Below, piece after piece: positions 1-12,138 of a stretch of DNA of 64,000 nucleotides (within the stretch, counting starts at the first letter, position 1; every line of letters starts with the position of its first letter). Both the position numbers and the translations under genes were made by a program. Origin of the DNA: Gonocerus acuteangulatus. Its lineage: Eukaryota > Arthropoda > Insecta > Hemiptera > Coreidae. The stretch covers positions 5,044,962-5,108,961 of the forward strand of contig OX328126.1 of assembly GCA_946811695.1 (NCBI GenBank), read 5' to 3'. The notes beneath the pieces are model-generated. The model ran no database searches. It was given only the letters and a program-made list of their open reading frames with translations, and had not been told where the DNA came from.

Positions 1-170
1 GTTATACCCAACATATCTGATTATACTCATCCACCAACTTCAATAACTTTTATTACAAAAAAAATAATAATAAATAAAGCACGAAACATGTCTGGCAAAA
101 GGTATAAAATAAGGTTGTTGAAAATAAATTTCATCGATCCCCTCCCTGCCTTTGAAGGTGAAACATTCTC

Positions 171-174
<4 letters not shown>

Positions 175-226
<52 letters not shown>
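175..226. repeat. (TA)n microsatellite
   Basis: About 52 bp of pure TA repeat, directly abutting the left end of the fold-back element that begins with ACAGGGTG. The same TATATA appears just outside that element's right end, so the TA run was probably its target. Confidence 0.95.
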
Positions 227-230
<4 letters not shown>

Positions 231-509
231 GGTGTTCCACGTTGAGATGTCAAAACTTTAGGGGTTTATTCTGCATCCCATTTCTAGTTCAGGGGCGCAA
301 AAATGAGCGTTCTATCTGAAAATGTAGAGGAGCTACTCAAACTTTTGTCTTTTAGCGCGGTTCCTCCCTCCCCCATAGGGAGGAACCCCGCTTATAGGGT
401 TGATACAATGAAACAATCCGGAAGTGCCGACTAGAAAATTTCGCGTTTCAGAACCCCTAGAGACCGAAAATAACGGTGGTTCAAATTTGTATATATATAT
501 ATATGTATA

Positions 510-562
<53 letters not shown>

Positions 563-2409
563 CTGTTCGCACTCTAGATAGAAGACGAATGGTCCGATTT
601 TGATGAAATTTGGTACAAAAATCCTTCGTCCAATTTGAAAGGTCAAGTTCGTTAACCAGAAAAATCCGCGTACTGGAAGATGGCGTTTGGGGCGAAATTC
701 GCGCAAAAAAAATCGTAACGCTTACGTTTTTGAGTTCATAAGCTTCTAAGTACTCGTTTTATATGATTCCTGGGCTAGGAAAACGAATGAAACCATTTTC
801 AAGGCGACAGCTTTAACCGTTTTCGAGAAAATTGGAAAAATATTTTTTGAATACCGTTTTTGGTTTGGGTACTTAGAATCATGGGATTCAGTTGAAACAT
901 TTTCTGCATGTTCTACTTTCATCAAAACTAATATGTTGAAATTTTGGTTACGTTTGGAGTTAAGGAAGGGTTAGAATAAAATATTTTATTAACAGGCATA
1001 AAAAGTTTTAGTAATTTTGTTTACTTTCCTTAATATCTCGTAAAAGGTTGAGAATCTTGGTAAACGGAAGAATACCATTCGGAAGCTTACTAAATGCTCT
1101 ACAAAAAAGGTTCTGAAGAAAGTTTTGATTAGGCGATGTCAATCGGAGAAATAAGAGCTTAAAACTTTAAAGTAATTGATTTCGTGTATTCGAACTGTTC
1201 TTTTTGTCTGTTTTTTATTCCTTGTTATTTTTTAATTGCTTATTGTTGGATAATGTATTTGAAAATAAAACAGGTTAAGAAAAATAAGAAAAACAATTTA
1301 ATGTTAGAGATATGGATTTCCAAGATTCCAAGACCTTGTCACTAGCGGGTCTGTTTCTAGTGTAGCGGACTCTTCCAGGTAAGATTGTAAATCATGACCT
1401 TTCAAGACTTTACTACTCACAGGAATGGCGTTAGTGACCTTAAGGGTTGACACGCCATTACGGAACCTTGCTATGATGATGCAGTCCTGCGAGACGGACT
1501 TTTTTAAAAACTACTGGCTTTTTTAAAGAAAAACGGAGGTTTCGGAATTTGTGATCACTGTATCGTCAATAAAAACCACATTTTCAGAATCTACATTAAA
1601 TTTCCAATATGAAACACCCATTATTGAAATATTATCATGTAAATTAAGAGCTATATTAAAAGACAAGTAAATGAGAATGTTTAATATTAGTGTTTTATTA
1701 AATTATTCAATATTTTCTTAATCAGCTATTTTTAGACTTAGAGGTTTGCCTCCGCCTCAAAAGTTGAAGTCTATTTTTATCTTATTTTTAAGTGAAAACC
1801 AATAAACGTGCTTTAGCGTGAACGAGCCATTCTGAACAAATTCTTTAATTTCACACGATTTTGGCGATGTCCCATCCTTCCCAAACTACATGACGTTTAT
1901 TAAACAAGCCCATCGACCAAATAACAACTCACTCTGCTATCAAATGGATGGTTGTCCAGCCGATAATGGACCAGTGGTGACGGAATGGATGAACACTGAA
2001 CTATTATTATTAAATAATGCAACTTTTGAGCCGGAGGTAAACCTCTAAGTCTACAAATAGCTGATTAAGAAAATATTGAATAATTTAATAAAACACTAAG
2101 GTGAAACATTCTCATTTATTTGGCTTTTAATGTAGCTCTTAATTTACATGATAATATTTCAATAACGGGTGTTTCTTATTGGAAATTTAATGTAGATTCT
2201 GAAAATGTGGTTTTTATTTACGATACAGTGATCACAAATTCCGAAACCTCAGTTTTTCTCTAAACAAACCAGCAGTTTTTAAAAAAGACAAAAGTTTGAG
2301 TAGCTCCTCTACATTTTCAGATAGAACGCTCATTTTTGAGCCCCTGAACTAGAAATGAGGTGCAGAATAAACCCCTAAAGTTATGACATCTCAACGTGGG
2401 ACACCCTGT
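227..2409. mobile_element. Fold-back (long inverted repeat) element, interrupted
   Basis: The left end reads ACAGGGTGTTCCACGTTGAG and the right end is its near reverse complement, closing at ACACCCTGTATATA. The arms continue inward: 227-352 plus 1501-1770 on the left pair with 2021-2409 on the right, leaving about 250 bp of unpaired centre. The left arm is split by a minus-strand copy of another repeat (353-1500); the right arm keeps the uninterrupted sequence. No transposase is visible, so this is a non-autonomous element of uncertain class. Both ends sit in TA-rich sequence, so no target duplication can be scored. Confidence 0.8.
353..1500 (-). mobile_element. Interspersed repeat family copy A (AGTCCG...CGCTA)
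   Basis: On the minus strand this starts AGTCCGTCTCGCAGGACTGC and ends GGAACCGCGCTA. The same termini recur at 4653-5902, 8493-9315 and 22761-23635, and one end at 13344, 20554, 30802 and 63095. Near the 3' end a stem (GGTTCCTCCC with GGGAGGAACC) precedes GCGCTA, and a (TA)n tract lies in the interior. The ORF seen in several copies (starting MREFRPKRHL) is conserved only because the DNA repeat is; it matches no family I know. A Helitron-like or TIR-based non-autonomous DNA element is possible, but class is unproven. Confidence 0.75.
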
Positions 2410-2681
2410 ATATAGTATTGGAAACACTAGTATAATATTTTTGAGCCTCCAGTGATAATCACGTTATTTACTGCAAAATAATATGTTTATTTTATTATAA
2501 TAAAGTCTTGATGATGTAAATTAAGGGGAATCTACGAGGCAGAATAATCAAACTAATTTCTCTCAAGGACTTATAAAAGGTTTCAGTGGAGCTTTAAAGG
2601 GATTATGTCTCCTCATTTTATAAGGAGCAGTATGAGAATATATTATAATATAAAATAACTTAGAAAAATTAAGAAAATGAA

Positions 2682-2823
2682 ATATAACTCATATCATATC
2701 GTCCCTACAATATAACTCATATCATATCGTCCCTACAATATAACTCATATCATATCGTCCCTACAATATAACTCATATCATATCGTCCCTACAATATAAC
2801 TCATATCAAATCGTCCCTACAAT
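2682..2823. repeat. 28-bp tandem repeat, 5 copies
   Basis: A unit containing CATATCATATCGTCCCTACA repeats five times almost perfectly; the last copy has one substitution (CATATCAAATCG). No coding function is evident. Confidence 0.95.
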
Positions 2824-3109
2824 GTCAAACTATCGAATATGCAAAAACCCGTTTTTCAGGTTGGAGACTTGGATTGTGGACGATACGGCTTGTCGCTAAT
2901 TGTCACAACTCTAACCCCTTTAGAATAGCCTTTGATGCCTTACAATGTTATTGTTGTATTAAAAGGTTGTTACTGGGCATAGGACACTCTTATGTACATT
3001 TCTTATTCAGTTAAATAATAGAAATGAGATTGAGCAACAAGAGGTGATATTCAGTATTTCAATATTTGAAACAATAAAAAAAAAATACTATTTTACGGTA
3101 TTCTAGACA

Positions 3110-3880
3110 GATCGATTCAATTTAAAAAGATCGGCTTTTTGAGATCGATTTATTAAAAAATCAGCCCTTGAAGATCGATTCTTTGAAAAGATCGGCCCTT
3201 TGAGATCGATTTATTAAAAATATTGGCCCTTGGAGATCGATTATTTGAAAAGATCGGCCCTTGAAGATCGATTCTTTGAAAAGATCGGCCCTTTGAGATC
3301 GATTTATTAAAAAGATCGGCCCTTGGAAATCGATTATTTGAAAAGATCGGCCCTTGAAGATCGATTATTTGAAAAGATCGGCCCTTGGAGATCGTTTCTT
3401 TTAAATGATCGCCCCTTGGGGATCGATTGTTTAAAAAGATCGGGCCTTGGAGGTCGATTCTTTAAAAAGCTCGGCCCTTGGAGATCGATTCATTGGAAAG
3501 ATCGCCCCTTGGAGATAGATTCTTAGGAAAGATCGGCCCTTGGAGATCGATTCTTTAAAAAGATCGGCCCTTGGAGATCGATTCTTTAAAAAGATCGGCC
3601 CTTTGAGATCGATTTATTAAAACATCAGTCCTTGGAGATCGATTCTTTAAAAAGGTCGGCCCTTGGAGATCGATTCTTTAAAAAGGTCGGCCCTTGAAGA
3701 TCGATTCTTTGAAAAGATCGGACCTTGGAGGACGATTCTTTAAAAAGATCGGCCCTTGGAGATCGATTCTTTAAAAAGATCAGCCCTTGGAGATCGATTC
3801 TTTGAAAAGATCGGACCTTGGAGGACGATTCAAAAGATCGATATATCGTGATAAAAAGATCGACCTTTTAAAAGATCGAT
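3110..3880. repeat. ~30-bp degenerate satellite, ~25 copies
   Basis: The unit is approximately GATCGGCCCTTGGAGATCGA followed by TTCTTTAAAAA. Copies differ by scattered substitutions and occasional indels, so the array is older than those at 35-41 kb. The short open frame inside it is a by-product of a period divisible by three. Confidence 0.95.
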
Positions 3881-4652
3881 TCATATCACCCATCTCTAGT
3901 CTAAAGCTTATTATTATCATTACTAGAGATTATCGATTATTTACGGAGTCATGAAACGAAATAAAAAAATATATTTAACAGGAGAAACAATATATTTACA
4001 TAACGTACATTAATATTATTTATAAAATGTGAATATACTCTTTCAGATGTAATATTGAAGAAATAGAGGGTTTGTATGCCAGAATAAGAGTCTCATCATC
4101 TAGAAATTAGAGGAGCCAGCTGGTGGATCCTTCGGCGAAACACCTTTCTAGATTAGAAATTATAATTTGTCTAATGACAGCTGGGAGATCAGCTGAGAGA
4201 TTATGCTAATGCAGGCTCCAGCAGTCTTATTTCCATGCTGTTTTTCATTGCTCTAGTTAACTCTAGCCGTTATCAATTAGTCATAACAGGGAGAAAACTT
4301 AATTACACGAATGCTCCCGTAAAATGGCCAAGAAATAGGAAGAATTTCCTTCTTCTAGAAGATACACATAGAAATGCTATTAAACATTTTACAGGATATG
4401 CATGGAGAAATTAATAATCACAGGGAAGTTCATCATAGCTTGTTTACGTTTTAATCTAATGTCATTCGAAAAGCATTATATACAAATAGTTAATACTAAG
4501 TTTTCATATTTAATGACAAATTTAGGAACAATCTCCAAAAAAGTCTGGATGAATTGAGATTCACGTGCCAGAATTCAAAGGAAACTTACAGTAGCCATTT
4601 CTAAGCGGAAATAGCTCTCTCCGCCTTCGAAATTTCACTTCTTCTAAATAAA
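3881..4652. other. No gene or repeat recognised
   Basis: AT-rich unique-looking DNA. I see no ORF above background, no RNA gene and no obvious repeat. Confidence 0.6.
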
Positions 4653-5674
4653 AGTCCGTCTCGCAGGACTGCATCATATCCCGGTAGCGCGGTTCGGTTC
4701 ATATCCCTAGTCTAATTTGGAAAGATTAAAATAGAAGCAGTTATTATTTTGGTTCCACCAGTCTTTTTTTTTAAATTAATTATTATAATGGCGTGTCAAC
4801 CCTTAAGGTCACTAACGCAATTCCTGTGAGTAGTAAAGTCTTGAAAGGTCATGATTTACAATCTTACCTGGAAGGGTCCGCTACACTAGAAATCCGCTAG
4901 TGACAAGGTCTTGGAATCTTGGAAATCTATATTTCTAACAATAAATTGTTTTTGTTATTTTACTTAACCAGTTTTATTGTCAAATACATTATCCAACTAA
5001 AAGCAATTAAAAAATAACAAGAAATAAAACAGACAAAAAGAACCATTGGAATAAACGAAATCAATTAATTTAAAGCTTTAAGCACTTGTTTCTCCGATTG
5101 ACATCGCCTAATCAAAACTTTCATTAGAACCTTTTTTTAGAGCATTTAATAAGCTTTCTAATGGTATTCTTCCGTTCACCAAGATTCTCAACCTTTTTCG
5201 AGATATTAAGGAAAGTTATCAAAGTTACTAAAACTTTTTATGTCTGTTAATAAAATATTTTATTCTAACCCTTCCTTAACTCCAAACGTAACCAAAATTT
5301 CAACATATTAGTTTTGATGAAAGTAGAACATGCAGAAAATGTTTCAACTGAATCCCATGATTCTAAGTACCCAAACCAAAAACGGTATTCAAAAAATATT
5401 TTTCCAATTTTCTCGAAAACGGTTAAAGCTATCGCCTTGAAAATGGTTTCATTCGTTTTCCTAGCCCAGGAATCATATAAAACGAGTACTTAGAAGCTTA
5501 TGAACTCAAAAACGTAAGCGTTACGATTTTTTTGCGCGAATTTCGCCCCAAACGCCATCTTCCAGTACGCGGATTTTTCTGGTTAACGAACTTGACCTTT
5601 CAAATTGGACGAAGGATTTTTGTACCAAATTTCATCAAAATCGGACCATTCGTCTTCTATCTAGAGAGCGAACA

Positions 5675-5737
<63 letters not shown>

Positions 5738-5902
5738 ATATATACATATATATATATATATATACAAATTTGAACCACCGTTATTTTCGGTCTCTAGGGG
5801 TTCTGAAACGCGAAATTTTCTAGTCGGCACTTCCGGATTGTTTCATTGTATCAACCCTATAAGCGGGGTTCCTCCCTATGGGGGAGGGAGGAACCGCACT
5901 AA
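4653..5902 (+). mobile_element. Interspersed repeat family copy B, full length
   Basis: The best-preserved + strand copy: 5' AGTCCGTCTCGCAGG, an interior shared with copies A, F and G, a (TA)n tract at about 5681-5764, then a GGTTCCTCCC/GGGAGGAACC hairpin and the terminal ACCGCACTA. It is flanked by A-runs on both sides, as are copies A and F. The ORF at 5532-5951 is a passenger frame shared by copies. Confidence 0.8.
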
Positions 5903-6650
5903 AAACCATGAATACAAACACAAATCTTGTTTACATAGATTTCTTTGCTGAAATATACATTTTACTGTTACATGCAATGCATATTACCATATTTATTCCC
6001 ATACAGAATGTTAATTCCAGCAAATGAATCAAATAAATGGAGGAAAACAGACGAAAACCCGTTATTTAATTTAATAATAGGTAGCTTGGTGCTACATTTA
6101 TATCTACCATCTTATTAATCTGATAAAGTTTTTTACTATCATGTTGGTTTTAAGATATATGCCATAAATATTTTTACTGGTAACCACACTGACTACATAT
6201 ACACTTAATTCCATGTTAACCATCGTCTGTTCCATTTTTTCCCTTATGATGACTATATTTCTGACTACAGCTGGTAGTTGCTAGAATCTATTAATAACGC
6301 TGGATTTCTATACAGGAGTAGACTAGGAGGGTGTTGTGTAGACAAGGATGAAGGACAAAGCCAGATCAGATTCTATAGCATAGAGCTGGGACAATACCTC
6401 GTCTGATCCTAACTCTAGAAGGACCAAACACACCTCTCAGGAGCAGTCCTTATCACCAATATTTTATTTATAGAAATTGTTGATTGCCGGGAACTGGTTG
6501 ATTGGATAGACTGTCCAATTTCAGCCTACGATAAGTCCCAATTCAGCTGCTAGCAGGATCAATTATTAGCGCGGTTCCTCGTCGCTAGGAAAATATGTTG
6601 GATTTCCATGCCCTGCAGCTTCTGATCCTATTCTAAAGAAAGATGCCCCA

Positions 6651-6651
<1 letters not shown>
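5903..6651. other. No gene recognised
   Basis: Unique-looking AT-rich DNA with only short random frames. A GCGCGGTTCC motif near 6570 may be a stub of the AGTCCG...CGCTA family. Confidence 0.5.

Positions 6652-6692
<41 letters not shown>
6652..6692. repeat. (TA)n(GT)n microsatellite
   Basis: A short TA run continues directly into about sixteen GT units. Confidence 0.95.
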
Positions 6693-6694
<2 letters not shown>

Positions 6695-6752
6695 AAATAT
6701 TGAATTATCTTGAATTCTTAATAAACAGCTAATTCCTTGCACAGTAAATAAT

Positions 6753-8003
6753 TAAGTAAAGATGGAATGGTTGGGATTCGGCTAAAGAAACCTTAATACG
6801 ATTTTTGTTTTAAAAAATCTATATTTAGGACGTTTCGGCTACACATTGGTAGCCTTAGTCGGCTAAAATGACAAGAAAAACAGAAATTAATACAAAAAAA
6901 TTGTTTATAATTGAGATAAGTAACAGAACTATAAATACACTTAACTTATTATAAAAGAACAATTTGGTCTAAAATTCTCAGAATGAGTAGAATGAAAATC
7001 AAAAGAAACATAAAAAAAAAAAGAAGAAAAAAGGCTATTATATTGAAGTTTATATAAGTATATAGGTGCTAATAGTAACATAAATTAATTATAACAAACA
7101 AATAAGATACTACATACCTATGGAAATGCCTGGAGGCAGAGGAAGACCAATGTTAAGTAACGATTGTGGAAGTGTCTAAGAAAAAAGGAATCTACTAGGG
7201 TAAATAAAACGGAAACATACCAGATGGTGGGAGGTCGGTAAGGATCAAAGGCCTGTTTATGACATTTTATGGCAGGAAATGAGAGAAAGGTGTTAATGGA
7301 AGGGTACACAACGGGCATGGGAAAAATCTAGGTGGGAGGTCGGGAGAGTTTTTGAAAAATATAAGCGTACATAGGAGAAATTTCTCCTGTGTATCCTTCC
7401 ATTAACACCTTTCTCTCCTTTCCTGTCATAAATGTCATAAACAGGCCTTTGATCCTTACCGACCTTTCTCTCCTTTCCTGTCATAAATATCATAAACAGG
7501 CCTTTGATCCTTACCGACCTCCCACCACCTGGTTTGTTTCCGTTTCATTTACCCTAGTAGATTCCTTTTTTCTTAGACACTTCCACAATGGTTACTTAAC
7601 TGTCAACCTTGGTCTTCCTCTGCCTCCAGGAATTTCCATAGGTATGTAGTATCTCATTTGTTTGTTATAATTAATTTATGTTACTATTGGCACCTATATA
7701 CCTATATACTTATATAAACTTCAATATAATAGCCTTTTTTCTTCTTTTTTGTTATGTTTCTTTTGATTTTCATTCTAAGAATTTGAGACCAAATTGTTCT
7801 TTTATAATAAGTTAAGTGGATTTATAGTTCTGTTACTTATCTCAATTATAAACCATTTTTTTGTATTAATTTCTGTTTTTCTTGTCATTTTAGCTGACGA
7901 AGGCTACCAATGTGTAGCCGAAACGTCCTAAATATAGATGTTTTGAAACAAAAACCGTATTAAGGTTTCTTTAGCCGAATCCGAACCATTCCATCTTTAC
8001 TTA
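6753..8003. mobile_element. 1.25-kb near-palindromic repeat with hammerhead-like ends
   Basis: Two roughly 600-bp arms are inverted copies meeting at about 7378, where AGGAGAAATTTCTCCT is itself palindromic. The outer ends match (TAAGTAAAGATGG at 6753, its complement ending at 8003). The right arm carries an extra ~70-bp tandem duplication (around 7430-7520). Each arm holds the same element with a stem-loop motif like a hammerhead ribozyme; only the + strand copy keeps the core. Penelope-like retroelement LTRs can carry such motifs, so a head-to-head pair of truncated copies is one explanation. No RT is visible. Confidence 0.7.
7889..7935 (+). ncRNA. Hammerhead-like ribozyme motif (candidate)
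   Basis: In order: TTTAG, CTGACGA, an A, GGCTAC, a 6-nt loop, GTAGCC, GAAA, CGTC, CTAAA. This matches the type I plan: stem I TTTAG/CTAAA, core CUGANGA, stem II of six pairs, GAAA, a minimal stem III (A-U, C-G) and cleavage expected after GTC. The odd point is one extra A (7901) between the CUGANGA box and stem II, which could weaken or abolish activity. The inverted copy (about 6830-6876, minus strand) reads CCGACTA in the core and is probably dead. Confidence 0.5.
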
Positions 8004-8492
8004 TCACCTCGACGGCTAACTATCTAATCATCATGATAAATAATTAGTGTAATAACCTGTAGAAAGAAAGAACAAAAAAACCTACACGGATAACCGTTTT
8101 TGCAGAAGCGGTGTGTTGAGACTAATTGTAAATAAATTGAGTGTTCCATCGTTTCGGACTTCTTGTCGTCCTACAAATACATTTATATCACATTCGCCAC
8201 CATGTGTGGTCTACTCGTGATTTGATTACGGGGTCAGCAAACGCTGCAAAAAAAAAAAAAAATTACTCTTCTCCGTTGGCTAGATAATAAAGACAATCTC
8301 GAGAGAATTGGTTCATCAGGACACTAATAGCCCTGAAAGCTGATTCTATTCCTCGGCCACCTGAGGCCCTTTTCGTAGCGACCTCATCCAGAACTCCATC
8401 CAATCCTGGGTGGTTCCTGTTAGAGAAATAGGTGATGTCAGCGCATGTTGACCTGGGGGTACTTTTATGTTATAACCCCTCCTCACTGAATA
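8004..8492. other. No gene recognised
   Basis: Unique-looking DNA with a short poly-A at about 8250; nothing further supported. Confidence 0.5.
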
Positions 8493-9315
8493 AGTCCGAC
8501 TCGCAGGAACTGCGTCATCTTAGCACGGTTCCGTTCATATCCCTATTGCCTTTTGTCAAGGAATAGAAGCAGTTACTGGTAGGATTTGATCTTTCGTGAA
8601 AAATATAAAATTAAATCTTAATGAAAAGGAATTTTAAATGTCCACAACAGGACTGCACAGTGTCCTAATGTTTGTTCCATTTTTCACAAAAACGGTTACA
8701 GATATCGCCTCACAAATGGTTTATTCATTTCTTATGCCAAGGAACCTACAGAACCAGTTCCTGCAAGCATTTTGTTCCTACCATGTCAAACTATCGAATA
8801 TGAAAAATATCGTTTTTCAGATTCTAGACTTAGCTCTTGGGTTGTGGAGAATACGGCTTGACCCAAACTGTCTCAACTCTAAGCCCTTTAGAATAGCCTA
8901 TAATGCCTTAAATAATGTATAGAATAAGACTATTTTTCAATATATTACTTGGTCAATGGATATAATATGTTGGTTCTCTCGTTTGCTTTGATTTGCATAT
9001 TCGATAGTTCGACATGGTAGGGACGATATGAACTTGAAACCGAAAGCATCATGATTTGCTGTCGCTCATCCTGCTGGTTAACGAACTTGATCTCTCAAAT
9101 TGTACGATAGATTTTTGGAGCAATTTCATCAAATTCGAATTTTTGTGAATGTGAATGAGCGAACAAACAAATGTGTATATAGAAATTTGAACCACTGTTA
9201 TTTTTAAAATATAGAATCTACGGGTTCTGAAACGTAAAATTCTAGTAGGTTTACGTCCTGAAGTGAACCTCATAAGCAGGTTCTCTCTCTATGGAGGGAG
9301 GGAGAAACCGCGCTA
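8493..9315 (+). mobile_element. Interspersed repeat family copy C, internally deleted
   Basis: It starts AGTCCGACTCGCAGGAACTG and ends GAAACCGCGCTA, with the same interior order as copy B but shorter and more diverged. The ORF at 8638-8922 is not recognisable as a protein. Confidence 0.7.
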
Positions 9316-9744
9316 CAGGAGAAAACAAATGTTGTTTTATATTTGTTTCAAGAGTTCAACAAATTATCAAAATAATTAGTACAAAGCGTTTATTTTGTTG
9401 TTTTCAGCACTTTCCAAAGGAATTTTACTATTGAGGTCGATCTTGTGAAAAATGATTTTTTTGAAAAAGTTCTTCAAATAGATTCCACCTAGTAGATACT
9501 GAAAAAGCCCTTTAATATGTAAACCTCGTAGACACTTAAACATAGCCCATTCGAGTTATCTCGTTGATATAACCAAAGAAGCTTTTAAAAACATTGGACA
9601 TGTATTTCGGGCAGTTTTTACATTACTCACATCAGTTACTTATTTATAAAAGAGTGATTCGTCTTGTTATTAAATTATTACTAGTGAGGAACAGACGATT
9701 AAAGTAATGTATTTATCAAGCTTCAAATGTAAAAAAAAAGATAG

Positions 9745-9779
<35 letters not shown>

Positions 9780-9780
<1 letters not shown>

Positions 9781-10015
9781 TCAATGGCCATCAAGCAAAA
9801 GGCAAACTAGAAGAGAAGAAGTTGTCTTATGCCGCTTAAGAATAGGCCATTCCCGGCTGACACACTTACACCTCAAACACATACTGACAGAATTTTTACT
9901 GAGACAGAACTATGACTTACCGGACAACATGACTGAGTTACTCTCTGATGGGAGCCAATATATAGACAAGATTTACAATTACATAAAATACAGAAACTTA
10001 TTTGACCGAATATGA
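9780..10015 (+). pseudogene. LINE ORF2 C-terminal fragment
   Basis: The frame contains RREEVVLCRLRIGHSRLTHL, the conserved stretch after the RNase H region of Jockey/I-clade LINE polyproteins. It is followed almost at once by sequence matching the extreme C-terminus (KIYNYIKYRNLFDRI). The zinc-knuckle segment expected between them is missing, so this is an internally deleted, 5'-truncated relic. A run of about 37 T precedes it; the ATG upstream of that run is not credible as a start. Confidence 0.65.
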
Positions 10016-10047
10016 CGACAATATAATATTGATTAATTCTTCATTTT

Positions 10048-10071
10048 ATCATCATCATCATCATCATCATA
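10048..10071. repeat. (TCA)n microsatellite, LINE 3' tail
   Basis: A short TCA run lies at the 3' edge of the minus-strand LINE fragment. On that strand it reads (TGA)n, the kind of short tandem tail known for RTE-clade LINEs. Confidence 0.6.
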
Positions 10072-11880
10072 TCCGGTGCAACAACCCGTCACCGAGTCTG
10101 GGCCGCCTCTAAAAGCCTCCGCCAGGTAGAGTAGACGGCATCTTCCCATCTCACATTTGGCCTGCCGACTCTCCGTTTTCCAAACATCCTATCGGTCAAC
10201 ATCTTTTTAGTTAATTCGCCATCCCCCATTCTTAGAACATGGCCAGCCCAGCGAAGCCTACCTATCCTAAAGAATTTTGCAGCATCTATATCACCATAGA
10301 ACCGATACAACTCCGCATTCTTCCGTCTCCTCCATGCCTCCCCATCTCTAACGGGACCAAAGATCCTTCTAAGTATAGTCCTTTCAAAAGCCAAGATTCT
10401 TGAGTCATCTGCTTTAGTTGTGGCCCTAGCTTCCGACCCATCAACGTTTTATACAGATTGATCTTGGTCCCACTAGAGAGATATCGGCTTCTGAAGTGTC
10501 TGGAGAGCCCAAAGAAACATCGGTTTGCCGCTGAAATTCTTCTGTTGATCTCCTGGGTGATGGCATTCACTGCATTAACCTCAGTTCCCAGGTATACAAA
10601 GCTGTTGACCCTCTCAAACTTATACGGTCCAACTTCATACTTTCTAAGGATTCAATGCCTCCAACTCTTGAGTACTTTGTCTTCTCTTCATTGACAACTA
10701 GGCCAAGAAGCTTAGCTTCTGTCTCAAGAGTGAGGAATGCCTCCAACTCTTAAGTACTTGGTCTTCTCTTCATTGACAACTAGGCCAAGAAGCTTAGCTT
10801 CTGTCTCAAGAGTGAGGAATGCCTCCAACTCTTAAGTACTTGGTCTTCTCTTCATTGACAACTAGGCCAAGAAGCTTAGCTTCTGTCTCAAGAGTGAGGA
10901 ATGCCTCCAACTCTTAAGTACTTGGTCTTCTCTTCATTGACAACTAGGCCAAGAAGCTTAGCTTCTGTCTCAAGAGTGAGGAATGCCTCCAACTCTTAAG
11001 TACTTGGTCTTCTCTTCATTGACAACTAGGCCAAGAAGCTTAGCTTCTGTCTCAAGAGTGAGGAATGCCTCCAACTCTTAAGTACTTGGTCTTCTCTTCA
11101 TTGACAACTAGGCCAAGAAGCTTAGCTTCTGTCTCAAGAGTGAGGAATGCCTCTTTCAGGGACCGCTCCGACCTGGCCACAATATCGAAGTCATCCGCGT
11201 ATCCTAAGAGCTGGACCGTGATGTTAAAGAGGGTGACGCTTAGCTGAATACCAGAGCGGCGCACTGCTTTCTCGGCTGCAAAATTAAAAAGGAGACATGC
11301 TAGGGAATCTCCTTTTCTGACCCCACTATTAGTATTAAATGAGTCAGACAAGTCAGTTCCCACGCGTACAGTGCAACATGAATGTTTCATTGTCATCCTC
11401 ACCAAGCGGATCAGTTTTCTGGGGATATTCATCTCCTCGAGAGCCTGATAGAGTGCTGGCCTTGAGATGCTGTCATACGCTGTTTTGAAGTCTAGAAAGA
11501 GGTGATGCGTGACTATCTAGTGTTCTTTGCGTTTTTCGAGCATCATCCTCAGGGAGAAGATCTGATCCGTAGTGGACTTACCTCTTCTAAATCCCGCCTG
11601 GTACTTCCCAATCTCTCTCTCAGCGTGTGGAACCAGCCTTTCGTAGAGGACATTTGAGAGGACTTTATACTCGCAGGAGAGGAGGACTATTCCACGATAA
11701 TTCGCGCAATCCATCTGATCTCCCTTTTTATGGAGAGGGTAAATTACTCCTCGATTCCAATCTTCGGGAATTTCTTCACTTTTCCAGATGGACATGATTA
11801 GGTTGTGGAGTTCCTTTAGTACCCTGTTCCACCATAACGCAGAAGCTCTGCCTGGATTCTTCATTGTAACTATCTGAAAT
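10072..11880 (-). pseudogene. RTE-like LINE reverse transcriptase, 5'-truncated and broken
   Basis: Minus strand. The fragment at 11864-11517 carries the fingers region (LHKKGDQMDCANYRGIVLLS, YQAGFRRGKSTTDQIF). A single in-frame TAG at 11519-11517 follows, after which the same frame resumes with FLDFKTAYDSI (motif A) and continues to LLGYADDFDIVAR (YADD catalytic box) and VNEEKTKYL. Downstream the frame is destroyed by an 82-bp tandem expansion (10654-11150), then the tail resumes at 10570-10089 with RLRWAGHVLRM and KRRVGRPNVRWEDAV, typical of RTE-type 3' ends. The endonuclease is absent. Clade assignment is from motif memory. Confidence 0.8.
10654..11150. repeat. 82-bp tandem expansion inside LINE RT, ~6 copies
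   Basis: Copies start near 10654, 10736, 10818, 10900, 10982 and 11064. The first has a few differences and the rest are nearly identical. On the minus strand each unit encodes the post-YADD segment ending in NEEKTKYLRVGGI. Since 82 is not divisible by three, each added copy shifts the frame. Confidence 0.95.
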
Positions 11881-12138
11881 TGAGTAACATACAGTATTAA
11901 GATTTATACAATCATATACTACTCCAACTCACTCACTACATGTAAAACTAAATATTAACATAAACAGTACAGATACACTTTACAACTTATTAATTCATCA
12001 CGACTGCTTTTATTATTGTTTTTTATTTCCTTTAAATAACGTTTCAATTGTGTTATGACCTTTCAGCGTTAAACAATAAATAAATAAATAATTCCTTGAA
12101 TTGTTCATTTAGGGGGCCAATATGCTTTTAATGATTTC

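Noticed and set aside
5532..5951. ORF starting MREFRPKRHL, also near 431-706 (minus) and 30437-30640
   Set aside because: It recurs with the repeat family and runs through (TA)n. The conservation is that of the DNA repeat and no protein family is recognisable.
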